64,000 nucleotides of DNA, from positions 106,386,701-106,450,700 of the forward strand of contig OX104134.1 of assembly GCA_944470555.2 (NCBI GenBank). The letters run 5' to 3'. The stretch comes from Heterobilharzia americana (taxonomy: Eukaryota; Platyhelminthes; Trematoda; Strigeidida; Schistosomatidae). Shown here piece by piece: positions 32,475 through 44,230 of this stretch; within the stretch, counting starts at the first letter, position 1; every line of letters starts with the position of its first letter. Below the pieces are notes generated by a model that was not told the origin of the DNA, did no database searches, and worked only from the letters and a program-made list of their open reading frames with translations. Made by a program: the position numbers and the translations under genes.

Positions 32475-33214
32475 CGTTTCCTCTGTTTCTCTTCTTTTGT
32501 AATTAAATTTCCTTCTTCATCTTTTATTGGTTTCATCTGTGTTGGTCTCTTCCCTGATAGCAACCTGGTTATTTGATACAATGTCGTCAGGTCTCTCTTA
32601 CCTGCAGCCTGTTCTGCTTCACTTGCTAGTGTTTCGTAGAAGTGTCTTTTGTCTTTCCACGCACTCTTCTTCACTTCTTTGTCCAGTGTTTTATACATTG
32701 TGCTCAGTTCCTCTTGTCGTTGAGCGTCCTTGCACTGGTTTATCTTCTGCTTCACCATCCTCCTCTCCTCTATCAGCTTCCAGGTACCCGTCGAGATCCA
32801 CTCCTTATCTTCTTTCTTCTTCCTTCCTAATACTGTTGTGCAGGTTTCTTTCCACATAGCTTTCAAAGACTTCCAGTGTTCTTCCACACAGGTTTCTTCA
32901 GGGATGTACCTCGATATCTCCCATTTTGTCTTGATGGCTGCATTGAAGATCTCCTTTGTAGTTTCATCCTTCAGTTTCCGAGTGTTGTACTTGAGTTGAG
33001 GTCTATCACCAGCTTCCTTGAAGGCTTTTAACTTGATTTGGAAGGTTCCTTGCACTAGATAGTGGTCTGAACCTACATCTGCTCCTCTTCTTGACCTTGT
33101 GTTAAGTAGACTGCGTCTCCATTTTCTTGAGATTGAGATAAAGTCGATTTGATTTTTAGTGTGTCCATCTGGTGAAGTCCATGTCGCTTTGTGGATATCT
33201 TTGTGCCTGAACAC
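32375..33214 (-). pseudogene. RTE endonuclease C-terminus and linker ORF
   Basis: A 279-codon frame: THKATWTSPDG-like block and QIDFISISRKWR (residues about 9-32), the GADVGSDHYLVQ motif with the catalytic SDH (about 45-56), a long helical charged linker, KRWADHFKKLLNRPPPPP near the C end and the start of the region before the RT. Intact SDH implies the fold is preserved here. The downstream RT N-terminus continues in a different frame (32196-32474). Length and order match RTE ORF2. Confidence 0.8.
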
Positions 33215-33348
33215 ACTGCCTCACTGCAATCACCAAATCGTCGAATGCACAGAATTCTGCAAACAATTCTCCATTCTCATTCATTTCACCTAGCGCCTCT
33301 CGACCCATGGTTAGTTCTCTTCTGTGTTGTCCCCTCCCAGTTTGGCAT

Positions 33349-33999
33349 TCATGTCGCCCCACCCATTAGAATTTTGATATCGCCAACTGATGTCTTTTCC
33401 AGTGTTGATTGTAGTTGTCTGTAGAATCCCGCCTTCTTCTCTTCATCTGCATTATTTGTAGGTGCATAGCGTAGCATTGTATGATTGTGACCTTCCTTCC
33501 TTTTGAGTTGAATCTTGCTGTCATGGTCCTGCAGGAGGAGATTGTTTCCCACTGCATGAGAGCCTTCGATGCTCTTGGGGACATCATGATAGCCACTCCA
33601 TAACTCAGTGTGCTCGTGGTTGTCGTCTGGGTGACCGGAGTAGATAATTGACTCCTCTCCAGTTGACAGTTTGGAGAGTCCACTCCCATTCCACCTGCTT
33701 TTGCAAATTCCGAGCACTTCGATGTTATACCTTCTCATCCCGTTTGCAATCTGGGCTGCCTTACTGGGTTCGAACATCGTACGGACATTCCATGTGCCCA
33801 TGTTTACTTTCGCTTTCATCGAGAGAAGACACATCGGCCAACTGGCTTCCCGAAGGCTTTCACCAACTGGCGTCATTTCGCCTCTCCGATTCCAGCGGGG
33901 AATAAGTTTGTTTTCATTTTTTATATTTTGTTTGTGCTTTGAAGTTTCTTTAGGGGTTAGATTTGTTTTACGGGGTAGGGTTGCTAGCCCTATGCCCAA
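33349..33999 (-). pseudogene. RTE endonuclease N-terminal ORF
   Basis: A 216-codon frame containing VNMGTWNVRTMFEPSKAAQI (about residues 66-85), EVLGICKSRWNGSGLSKLST and a further APE-like region up to the SVGDIKILMG strand. In typical RTE endonucleases the SETRW position holds the catalytic Glu; here it is Lys (CKSRW). The frame is lost at the GDxNAK motif, which continues in other frames. Part of copy C. Confidence 0.75.
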
Positions 34000-34064
34000 C
34001 CTTCCCTCTTTACCCGGGCTTAGAACCGGCTAGAAACTAGTGAACTATTTAACCAGGCGAGGTT

Positions 34065-34078
34065 GAAACAGGTAGAAT
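34065..34078. repeat. Target-site duplication, right, of RTE copy C
   Basis: Exact repeat of 30722-30735. Confidence 0.9.
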
Positions 34079-35260
34079 AGGTCCTTTTTAATCTACCAAG
34101 CTCCAGATTTTCCTTCCATAAAGTTAAAGATACAGGAATACAAAGGAGTCATGCAAAAACCGCCTTTGGCAAGTTAATTTTCACTCTGTAGATAAGTTGT
34201 GAGAGAGATAGCTGTTGAGATTGAATGAGGCGTCTGTTTATTATACCCCTTAAAGGTCCACTACTAAATCTCTGAAGCCATTTAGGATGAAGTTCTCGAA
34301 CACCTCTGGATGGAAATAATGTTGAACGACCTATAAACTTAGGTGTACGGGTGTAAGTATGCACGTACAGAGGTAGATAGATAATAGGTCTTTCTCTTGA
34401 GGTTTTAGAAAATAAAGAGCAATTGGAGAACAGTGTTACGGTGGCGAATTTCTCAAGGAGTTCAAAATTCCTCTTTTTTGGAATTCAACAACTCAGTCAC
34501 GTTGAATTTAAAGTTCACATACAAGGTTTTGTTTTTAAGATGTAAGTGTAGTAATCCTCACACATCAAGGCATTAACTGAATGCTTTCTGTATGTAACGG
34601 AGTTTTTACAAAAGGCTTATCTCTCCATCAACATAATGAGACCAACAAACAGGTTGCATGCAAGTAGAAAGAGATATCAGCAAGGGTCTTTTGACACTGA
34701 CGGGTATTCAACTGCAGAAACTTATCAGCTGACCATCCCACTTATGCTTTGTCTAGATTGAACTCATCACGACATCATGGATCATTAATGTTGGTTCTAC
34801 GTCAAGAAAGAGGATCTATCTTAGACCAAGTTTACACTTGAAAGTAGGCTTTATCTTTCGACGGTGACTAGTTAATCTCTGCACCGTATGATTTGATTGA
34901 AATTTGCTATCACAAATAGTAAAAGTATCACGTATATACTAGTTAAGTACTGGTTTAAATCAGTTATTCTCTAGAGTGGCTGCAAAAAAATCTCACAGTA
35001 ATGGACCCTAGAAAGATCCTATGAAAATCTCACCTTTTTTTCTGCATACATTGTTGCTAATGGAAACGGAATATTCAGTATCCATTCCAGTATTAGTTCT
35101 TTCAAATATGTTGTCGTCTTTCCAATACTGAAGATATTATGGTTCACATACTTTCAGGAATAACAGGTCATTTCTACAGAAAAGTAATTCCACGTCACAG
35201 GACATGTGTTTGTGATAAAACTTCATATCATACATGTAGTTGACAAATCTGAAAGTTGCA
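34079..35260. other. Unassigned spacer
   Basis: No coding signature or repeat recognised; frequent stops in all frames. Confidence 0.35.
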
Positions 35261-35264
35261 CTAT

Positions 35265-35510
35265 ATCGTAAGCTGACAGAAGTTGGAAATATGGAGCACT
35301 GCATTCTGACCCAGTGGCTCAGTGGTAACGTGCTGACCACGGAACCTGAAAGTCGCGGGTTCGATCCCTGGAGGGCGGGGTCATGGGTGCGCACTGCTGA
35401 GGAGTCACATACTAGGACGAAATAGCTGTCCAGTGCTTCCATGTTTCCTTTGTTGCTCCAACTGATGTCAGTCTACGATGAATAACAACTTGAAATATTT
35501 CCAAATCCCC
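35265..35510 (+). repeat. Best copy of tRNA-derived SINE S1
   Basis: The leader (AGAAGTTGGAAATATGGAGC) is followed by an A box TGGCTCAGTGG (35315-35325) and a B box GGTTCGATCCC (35358-35368), i.e. an RNA polymerase III promoter. A tRNA-unrelated body ends with GTCAGTCTACGATGAATAAC. Other copies in the window: 10130, 23395, 23600, 36375, 42835, 61690. Confidence 0.8.
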
Positions 35511-35519
35511 ACAACTCCC

Positions 35520-36370
35520 TCAAAATTTGAAGGTGTCCAACAGAGAATCAACCTTATAATCTCTTTTTACAACTTGTAGAATTTCAGTCAGTTATGTTAC
35601 GATTGGATGGTAGGGGCACCTATGTGTTTCCATAATCAGTAACCCATAAGGTTGTGTTACTGAAGGACTTCTACGGAAAGAATTAGGCCTGTAAGCTTTT
35701 AAACTGTACAGTCGGTAGACAGTAGCAACTATCGCTTTATTTGGGGCGAAGAAGCCACTGGATTCTTTTGACCGAATTTGTAGTGTGATAATGAAGCTAG
35801 ACAACACTTGTATTTTCCATTTTTAAGTGGTTGCTTTCATTTAACAGTGTGGTATGTTCACTAATGGTTTCATTTTCAACTATGCTTATCAAGCGGTAAT
35901 TCGTGAATCCCAAAAGAGTTGAATCTTCTGCACTGAATTATCTTCTTATCACTCTGGAACTTAGTCAACGATTTGAACACAATCGATTAGCTAGAAGAAT
36001 TTCTCTACTACTTGATGCAAATTCCTGTGAATATGTTTAAGCAACTCATAGAGATAGTTCGGTGGGTCGTTCCTCTATAGTGTCTTGCATATTTCAAGTG
36101 TGTGTTTTGAAGTGTCATCGGATGAGATTTAAAGGAGATTAAACCGTTGAAAATCAATCTGTATTGTTGTCTATTCAAATTAGTTCAGTATCAGTTTGGA
36201 AAGTTGTTGGGATTTATTGATTTCAGCGTGGTATTCACCACCAACAGATATCAGTTATAGAAACTTTGAGGACCTGAGAACACTGAACAAATATTTCTTC
36301 CCGATTTGAGACTCCTCAACAGTAAGAACTCATAACCCCAACAAGGGTATAACCTGCAACACTCAGGTTT
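35520..36370. other. Unassigned spacer
   Basis: Short ORFs only; nothing recognised. Confidence 0.35.
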
Positions 36371-36374
36371 CGTG

Positions 36375-36515
36375 ACAAGTACGTTCCAAACCATGGGTCA
36401 AAGTTAAGGTCGTGAGTGCACACTGCTAGATAGTCTCATATTATGAAAAAACGGCCGCTGAGTTCCCTCAGGTTTTTAATGATTTTCCAACTCATGTCAA
36501 GCCATGATGAATACT
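36375..36515 (+). repeat. SINE S1, degenerate
   Basis: GTGAGTGCACACTGCTAGA..., ...GGCCGCTGAGTTCCCTCAGG and AACTCATGTCAAGCCATGAT follow the order of S1 with many substitutions. The B box is not intact. Confidence 0.45.
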
Positions 36516-36654
36516 GCCTTTGAGAGTAATTCCCCCACATTTAGCATCCTTTCCTTCACTTGCTTTTGACACTGAAGTCTTCAAAGCTTTAGGATTTGCT
36601 GTTGAAACTCATTTACAAGTACCACTATTAGTAATTGTTAATCAGTGACATTCA

Positions 36655-36750
36655 AGGTCACCTTGACAATTGCTGATACGACAAATCAGCTTTCTGTATT
36701 TCGACAACACAAACGTGATTGGCTATATCATCAGCTGTTAAGGTAACTTC
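36655..36750. repeat. MITE-like palindrome, second copy
   Basis: AAGGTCACCTTGACAATTGC near 36654 and its inverse around CATCAGCTGTTAAGGTAACT (36729) enclose an AT-rich centre with a GATTGG motif. Same type as 21834-21950. Confidence 0.5.
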
Positions 36751-37994
36751 TAAATTGATTCCACTTAACCACATTACTTTCTGTACTCATGCGCTCCAGC
36801 GATTCCATTCCAGTTCGCTTACGACACCTAGAGTGAATAATTTACCAATTTGATGGAATCGGAGAGGCAAAATGACGCCAGTTGGTGAAGGCCTTCGGGA
36901 AGCCAATTGGCCAATTGGCTGATGTGTCTTCTCTTATCTCGATGAAAGCAAAAGTAAACATGGGGACACGGAGTGTCCGAACATGTTTGAACCTAGCTAG
37001 CTGACAAGGCTGCCCGGGTTCCAAAATAGATGAAAACGCATGGCAGAGAAGTTATAGGAATCTGTAAGAGTAAATCGAATGGAAGTGGACTCTACACACT
37101 GTCAACTGGAGAATCAATAACCCACTGCGACATTGTCACACAGACGACACGACAACCACGAGCACAGTACACTGAATTTTCCAGTGGCTATCATGATGTC
37201 CCCTTCAAGAGCATCGAAGGCTCTCTCTCTCTCTCTCCTTCTCCCTCTCATTCAGTGGGAACAAATCTACTCCTACACGATCACCATCATCACAGCAAGA
37301 TGACTCAACTCAAAACGAAGGAATCAAGGTCACAATCATACAATGCCATGCTGCGCTGCGCTGCACTACGCTGCACCACGCTACGCTACGCTACACACCT
37401 ACAAATAATGCAGATGAAGAGAAGAAGGCGGGATTCTACAGACAACTACAATCAGTAATGGACAAGAGCCCAACACAGTTGGCGATGGCGACATCAAAAT
37501 CCATTCTAATGAATGTGGTGGGATGACATGATTGCCAGTGAAACTGGGAGTGGATAACACAGGAAGAGGACTGTGCATGAGTGGAGAAGCACTCTGTGAA
37601 ATGAGGAGTGAGAATGGAGAACTGTTTGCAGACTTCTGCGCATTCAACGATTTGGTGATTGCAGTCAAGCACTATGTTCAAGCACAAGGATATCCACAAA
37701 GCGACATGGATTTGATTTCACCAAACACCAAGATACACCACCCTGAGAATCAGATCGACTTGATCACACTGTGAAGAAAGTGGAGAGGTAGTCAGTCGAC
37801 TGGACACAAGATCAGATGTAGAAGAGGAGGAGATGTAGGTTCACACCACTCACTCACTCACTGACCATCTAGTACAAGGAACCTACCTTCCAAATCAAGT
37901 TGAAGGCCTTCACAGAAGAAGCTGGTGATGATCGACCACAGTTGAAGTTGAACACTCAGAAACTGAAGGAGAATACTACAAAAGACATCTTCAC

Positions 37995-38048
37995 GTCAGT
38001 TAGTCAGTCAGTCAGTCAGTCAGTCAGTCAGTCAGCTAGTCAGCCAGT
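37995..38048. repeat. (CAGT)n microsatellite inside RTE copy D
   Basis: About twelve CAGT-type units at the same element position as 19090-19131 in copy B. Confidence 0.85.
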
Positions 38049-38616
38049 CATTGGGACACAATGGGAGACATTGAGTAACATCCGATGGAGGAAACCTGCG
38101 TGGAATAACACTGGAACTCTTTGAAAGTGATGTGGAAGGAAACCTGCATAACCGTATTAGGAAGGAAGAAGAAGAGGCAAGACGAGGAATGGATCTCGAT
38201 GTGAACATGGAGACGGATAGAGGAGGGAGTGGAAGATGGTGAAGCAAGAGATGAACTGGTGCAGTGCTGTGCAGTGCAGTGCAATGTAGGGATGAAGAAC
38301 AAAAAGAGGAACTGTGTGCAACGTATAAAACACAACACTGGACAACGAAGTGAAGAGAAGTGGACGGAAAGATAAAAAGACACTTCTACGACACACTTGC
38401 AAGTGAAGCAGAGCAAGCTGCAGGTAGGAGAGACAGAGAGACAGAGAGAGATCTGACAACACCATATCAAATAACTATGTTACTCACTATCTGGAGGGGG
38501 AGAGATGAAGTCAGATGAAAGCAATGAAAGATAGTGAAGGGTTGTTAGTTGTCACGAAAGATGAGGACAAAGGAAAGGATTTGTTGACCACTTCAGGAAA
38601 CTGTTGAATCGACCAC

Positions 38617-38641
38617 CAGTACCAGTACCAGTACCAGTACC
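38617..38641. repeat. (CAGTAC)n microsatellite inside RTE copy D
   Basis: Hexamer repeat at the linker position that is also expanded in copy B (18491-18518). Confidence 0.8.
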
Positions 38642-39185
38642 ATCACCACCACACACAACACCTGCAACTCGTCCAGAAATAACACCTGCAGCTCAGCCAC
38701 AGAAATACCAGTAAACACAAACCCTCCGACAAAATCAGAATTGAAGTCGTGAACGCCATGAAGTTTCTGAAATCTGGGAAAGTAGCAGGACCAGATGGGA
38801 TTCCGTCATGAGCACTGGAAACAGATGTAGAGACAACAACAGCGGACATGCTGACACCACTATTGCAGAAGGATTGCAAGGAAGGAAGGAAGGGAAGGGA
38901 AGGGACGTGCCTATTGGAAGAAGTGCTACCTTGTCAGGCTTCCAAAGAAGGGAGACCGAAGTCTTTGCAAGAACTGGTGAGGAATCATGCTCCCTCCCCT
39001 CCCAACCTCAAGCAAAATATTAATCCACATCATCCTGGAGAGACTGAAGAATGCTTTGCATTGAAAATGACGACTGGAACAGGCTGGCTGGTTGGCTGAC
39101 TTCAGGAAGAATAAATCATGTGCGGATGAAATTTCAACACAATGCTACACTACTCATCATCATAGAACAGAGCATAGAATGGCAG

Positions 39186-39217
39186 TCAACTCAATTCAAC
39201 TCAACTCAACTCAACTC
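39186..39217. repeat. (CAACT)n microsatellite inside RTE copy D
   Basis: Pentamer repeat in the RT region. Copy A has the complementary GAGTT repeat at 12318-12344; copy C has neither. Confidence 0.8.
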
Positions 39218-39744
39218 TACCTCAACTTCATCCACTTTGAAGAGGCCTTCAACAGCGTCGAACGAGAAGTAATTTGACAGGCGGCTAACTCAACAATACG
39301 TGTTTAGTGTCACAAACCTTTATCAACCTCATTTAACAACAGCTATATGCTATATGACGACGCGACACGCCATGTGATTTACAATGGAAATGTCAGTGAC
39401 GTCTTTGCAGTGAAGACAGGAGACAGGAGACAGGAGTAAGACAAGGTTTCCACCCATTGTCACCGATGATCTTGCTGATTGTGGTCGACTGGAGTGGTCT
39501 GATCTGGAGGGGATCATGCAACTGACAACTGTGGGAAGTGAGTGGATGTGCATAGTCTGACTAGACCAATGAAAAGAGCCTAGACGATTTGGGTTTCGAC
39601 GATGATGATTTATGTCTAATGTCTTGTTGCACAAACTCGAAGATCTACAGGTGAAAACCGACATGTTGAGAGAAGAGGGAGGGCAGCGAAGGAGGATGGG
39701 ATTTCAGGTGAATGCAGAGAATACAGAGGTGATGAAGAAACCCA

Positions 39745-39750
39745 ATTAAC

Positions 39751-39781
<31 letters not shown>

Positions 39782-39783
39782 GC
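39745..39783. repeat. (AAC)n microsatellite inside RTE copy D
   Basis: About twelve AAC units. Copies A and C have a short (GTT)n/poly-Asn tract at the same position (near 11825 and 31450), which suggests a slippage-prone site in the progenitor. Confidence 0.8.
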
Positions 39784-39875
39784 AATCCCCGACCACTAGA
39801 ATGGGAGAAATGTAAATGAAGTAGTATGTGTCACCTACCTATGCAGGACAGCATGGTTTCAACTACTCTCGGTAA

Positions 39876-39901
39876 CGGCACAGGCACAGGCACAGGCACA
39901 G
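39876..39901. repeat. (GGCACA)n microsatellite inside RTE copy D
   Basis: Four hexamer units, absent or single in the other copies. Confidence 0.8.
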
Positions 39902-40234
39902 ATGAGGACGTCAAAGCCAGCCAGGATAGGAGAGACAGCAAGACAGGTATTCATTAATCTGAAATAATCAGTGTGGAGATCTACTGCACTGGACTTAGGA
40001 AAGAGGTTGAACAACATCCGGATTTTGAAAACTAATTCAGTGGAATCAGTCAGTGCTTCTATGTGATGGTTGAGAGACTTGGTGAGTCACGAAAAGCATT
40101 TCCAATAAACAACTGAAGACATACATGAATCACATCAACAGTTGCCACCTACGCTCATCTGATTCTGAATATCGATGAGATGGCCAGAGTAATAAGAATG
40201 AGTAACAAGGAACTCTGGTGGGCTGACTGGTGAC

Positions 40235-40431
<197 letters not shown>

Positions 40432-40709
40432 CACCACCTCAAGTCTGCAATGAAAACTGCCTTAAAAGCCGTAACTGACCCCCTGGAAAAACGTTAGAAA
40501 GGGTTAGCTGATCATACGAGCTTATTTAGAATAACTGGATACGGATGACGTCATTCCTGCAAGTTAAGAGCACAACGAGTTGTATGAGTAACTCAAGTAT
40601 ATATGGTGCATAGCGAAGGCTAAGAAGATGGTAAAGGTCATGGTGATAGGCAACAGTAGACAATTATTTTTAAGTTGATCAAATAAAACTGAGGCAAAAA
40701 TTTCATTAT

Positions 40710-42460
40710 CGGTGAGACCGTATGAGAGAAAGTTGGACTTGCAATTTACTCAAAGTGAAGATGATTCGAATGGTGAGAGAGATCTTCCTCGAAACAGTCC
40801 AACTAATATATATCTACTTCTTAGCCGCTTGTTAACCAGTATTATTCCGAGAACAACACTACCATACAGCCTTCAACTCTTGCAAAAGTTGATAAGACTG
40901 TAAATAACCTGAAGCCAGAAAAACAAGCAGACTTTAATAAGACATTACTGGAAGTATTTAACGAAGGTGATCGAGGATTATTAGTCAAACTAGCTAGTGT
41001 TAGCTGATGTAAGCGAATCGGATATTAATCACGGACTGTTCAAGTATTCAAAAACCAAGAAAAATCTTCATGTGTTAACCTTAGCAAAACTAGTCTGACG
41101 AATATAGTACCTAAGATTCTGCTTTCTTTAATCACTAAATACCCAAGTGAAACTCGGGAATAGCCAGTCTCAGAAAATCAGGCAGGTGTCAGACTTAGTG
41201 ATGAGTGTATCAACTAGATATTCACTAGTTCAGTTTTTGAAACACATACAATTACTGTGGTGCAAGACAAACTATATTTCTTAATCTGAAGGTGGTATTT
41301 GACTCTATCAGTCGAGAGGTCTTATTTCAGTGTCTCTCACTGAAACGGTTGCCGGGTAAACAGATCACCCTGTTGTAAACTTTCCTTTCGATTATCAGTG
41401 GAAGTCTTAAAGCCTTTGATCAGTATACTTCAAATGGTGTCCACTAAGGATGGTCACTCTCTCTAGTCCTAGTTAGCTTTGTTATAGATGTTTACAAAAG
41501 TCTTTCTTCTTTTATTTAACTCTATCGATATTGACCGTTTCTTAGGAGATTCCATAGTATATAAAAGTATGCAAATGATCTAGTCCTAGTGGGCGAAAAT
41601 GCTGAAAAGATGCCTAATCTTCTGGATATATGGAATGAGATGTTATTCTCCCAATTGAAATGCAGATTGCAGCTCCGGGACTGGTTTGTGTTAGCACCTT
41701 ATTTAATAGTAAGGAGGATAGTGGACTGGTAAGCTGACTATTTCTCTTAGTTGGGGATTAAGATGAGGCATGGTAAGTCAGTGAACGAAGACATCTCAGT
41801 ACGGATGAAAAGGTTTACGTCACTTTTGCCAGTTTACTCCACATATAGCACCGGCTAAGTATTGCACTTCGTGCCTAAAGCTGAATGTACTATGTGAAAT
41901 TATGCTCTGTTCTTCTATACTGCTGTTAAATGTGGACATCAATGAAGAAGATGATGAGAAAATTTAACGTGTTCAACCATATACACCCTCACAAGATTAC
42001 GCATGCTTCGTGGAACCATCACATAAGTAAGGTAGATGTCAGGCGTGAAGTTTTAGACAGAAGAGATGAGTTAATTGATTAGGTTGTAGTTCATCAACTC
42101 AAGGGGCTTGAACATTTGTGACACACTCTTAGTCACCGTCTATTCTGAGTTTACAGTGTTAGGTGAAGTGGGTTTACTTTGGAAAGAGGATAGAGGTAGT
42201 CAGACGAAATGAGATATATTCATGAAGTCTCTGACTGTTGCTCTGAGACGTTCAGGGATACAATAACGTTTAGGTTGGAGTTTGTATGAGCACCTGAAAT
42301 TGATAGTTGGAGACTGTAGGTGACAGTTCACAATCGAAGTATATGCGAATACTTTCGTCCTTATTTCCCTCATCTTACTGATTTATATCAAGATGTGCCG
42401 ATTTGAGGTGTGACACCTTAAATGGTTACACAGCAATGCCAGGTTTTATTTTGAAATTGA
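40710..42460 (+). mobile_element. Decayed SR3/Perere-like RTE element
   Basis: Recognisable blocks: ENQAG near 41175, FLNLKVVFDSISREVLFQCL near 41280-41340 (motif A region), LVLVSFVIDVYKSL near 41465-41505, YANDLVLVGENAEKMPNLLD near 41570-41630 (FADD has become YAND), and C-terminally NHHISKVDVRREVLDRRDEL near 42015-42075. The style fits schistosome SR3/Perere-type RTEs, a different family from copies A-D. Many stops. Confidence 0.6.
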
Positions 42461-42639
42461 CTAAGTGACTGAATATGACTTAAGGAACCAGCTCTGAACA
42501 CCTCTTCGGACTTCCCTGTTCTGGTTATTGGAAGAGGATTGTGTACCAGAAATCCTGCAAGTAAAATAGTACCACTAACCAAAAAAAACTATTGAGGAAC
42601 TTTATCTAACTTCACTGTCTAAGTCCTATTCCTATTTCG

Positions 42640-42730
42640 ATCAAATTTAAGGATTTGAAACAATTAGTCTCTGATGAATTTGTATACCGTAATAAGATGG
42701 AGGTTATCTGAGAAAAGTGATGTATTCACA
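42640..42730 (-). mobile_element. PLE N-terminal fragment
   Basis: In minus sense it reads KFIRDTNCFKSL, matching FIKGTNCFNLL of the PLE hairpin at 16019-16137. AAGATGGAGGTTATCTGAG here is inverted relative to 43695-43713, so this PLE also carries a fold-back of its N-terminal piece. Confidence 0.45.
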
Positions 42731-42834
42731 CAATACATTTCAAACAATCTGGCCACACATTTAGTTGTCACAGTATTTTACATGAAGAATGAAAATAGGG
42801 TGGGGTAAGATAAATAATATAGTTCCACGTTAGA

Positions 42835-43015
42835 ATTCATTATGGACTGACATCAGTTGGAGAAACATTGGAAACCTGGGAACACTGGACAGCTGTTTCT
42901 TCCTAGTATAGGACACCTCAGCAGTGCGCCCCTATGACCCCGACCCCCAGGGAGCGATCGCAGGACATTCAGGTTCCATGGCCAGCACATTGCCATTGAG
43001 CTACTGGGTAGTAGT
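42835..43015 (-). repeat. tRNA-derived SINE (family S1), minus strand
   Basis: Tail, body and head of S1 are recognisable in minus sense. The A box (TAGCTCAATGG near 42996-43006) is readable; the B box is damaged (GATCGCTCCC). Confidence 0.6.
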
Positions 43016-43189
43016 TAAGTAATTGTCCTCATGTTCCACTTGGTTGGCTTCACTGGTCACGATTCTGCAAGATATGGAAAATATGGTGATATTAAGGAAG
43101 ATTAATACATTTTCACACTTCCCTTGGCAGTAAAATGAGATAAAGATTACCAAGGTCGATCTAAGATAAGGACAAACTTCTTCTGAATA

Positions 43190-43740
43190 CACAAAGAGGG
43201 TTTGAACTTTCTTATAGCTAAGGCTTCAATGAACCTAAGTATATGGTCTTGACTACTCCTATACAATGGTGTAAAGTCTGTTTTGGGATCAATCCTGTGA
43301 CCTATTTCTACAATATGTTTATCTATCGAGGATGACGTCTATCTGTCCCTGTATTCATCAGATTATTTTAATGTGATTGTTTATCTAGTCATTGAGAGAT
43401 ATGCTACACCACTCTCAACTCCATAGATTGACTACTCCTCTGAGTGTATATGTCATCGGACAGACATGTAAACTGGAATACAGATCGGGATATCACGTAA
43501 TAGTCCATGTAGTGATAAGGTCTATTTTGAAGCATAAGTTTTGTTTTCTTTATAATACTGAAGTTGGCTGCATAGTGTGTCTTTTTAATAACTGAATTAA
43601 GCCGTTTTCTTAAGATAATACTGTCTGATTCCCCTTTATATGGTAGCATGATGTAAACGTCCTTCTTCGGGACAGAATATATCTCATTTCTCAGATAACC
43701 TCCATCTTCTTATTACACGATGCAAATTTAAGGATACCTA
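43190..43740 (-). mobile_element. PLE linker and GIY-YIG domain, minus strand
   Basis: Minus-strand translation gives YIMLPYKGESDSIILRKRLN-type sequence and ISRSVFQFTCLSDDIY near 43450, then VEHIS, and after a gap HIVEIGHRIDPKTDFTPLYR and ILRFIEALAIRKFKPSLC near 43200-43290, the conserved C-terminal half of PLE nucleases. The G of the YIG motif is altered. The 43440-43636 part is repeated at 26990-27178. Confidence 0.7.
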
Positions 43741-43964
43741 GATCACTAGTACTTGTTTCACTTCACTACATATTTTCATGTTTGTTCTGTTTACTAATCG
43801 CTTATACTGATGCCAAATGCGCCTCAAGCTGAGAACCAGTGAAATGTCACTGCAACTACCTGAATACCTGAATGTCTTTAGTCAACACAGAACAGAATAG
43901 CGTTTAGTCTCAATTCCGTTATACCAGTCACTGTAAATGCTGTCTTTTATGTAGAACGAAACAG

Positions 43965-44119
43965 CCAATTAACTGGTTTGCTGTAAGATGTGTTCAGTTT
44001 GTTTTTGCTTTAAAAGTAAAACATCTCCTGATTGGATGATCATTACCTGTAAGAAACTTGAGTAATTCATTGATTGGTTCAACTATCAGGAGGATTTCAT
44101 TCGCTAAAGTAGATATAAA
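43965..44119 (+). promoter_or_regulatory. Putative promoter of the NPC2-like gene
   Basis: A TATAAA lies at 44114-44119, 42 bp before the start codon, so the transcript start would be near 44145 and the 5' UTR very short. Upstream are CCAAT at 43965-43969 and the inverted form ATTGG at 44031-44035 and 44073-44077. Spacing fits a TATA/CCAAT promoter; spliced-leader addition is also possible. Confidence 0.45.
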
Positions 44120-44160
44120 TTCATAGAAGATCACCATAGTATAGACTAGTCACCAAAAGG

Positions 44161-44230
44161 ATGATTTATTTCTACATATCCTTATTGGCCTTAAGTCAAC
44201 TAACTTCTGGGAATTCATTCAAAGACTGTG
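44161..44230 (+). CDS. NPC2-like exon 1 (signal peptide)
   Basis: Codes for MIYFYISLLALSQLTSG and the first ML residues up to the conserved first cysteine. Donor GTAAGT at 44231. Ends in phase 1. Confidence 0.88.

Larger units (their letters stand above)
30736..34064 (-). mobile_element. Full-length RTE-clade non-LTR element, copy C
   Basis: This minus-strand element has its 5' end at 34064 and an ATT-rich 3' tail (30736-30784), flanked by an exact 14-bp target-site duplication. The order is a short 5' UTR, an APE-type endonuclease (GTWNVRTM near 33800), a proline-rich linker, an RT with FADDLCL (near 31600), a YLGSTVS-type region, GSETW, and a C-terminal basic region ending in WRRATEALCSTRN. 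RTE elements insert by target-primed reverse transcription. At least five frame changes separate the coding blocks, so this copy is inactive, but it is the best reference for A, B and D. Confidence 0.92.
36854..40215 (+). mobile_element. RTE-clade element, copy D, plus strand
   Basis: Starts at GGAATCGGAGAGG within the 5' UTR. It runs through the endonuclease (37000-38050), the linker (38550-38720) and the RT region (38730-39800, with a degraded active site), to ARVIRMSNKELW near 40180. The last ~370 bp are absent and a GGCT array begins. Frames are broken at many points. 36930-37940 is the inverted near-duplicate of A 13400-14430 and B 19170-20195. Confidence 0.8.
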
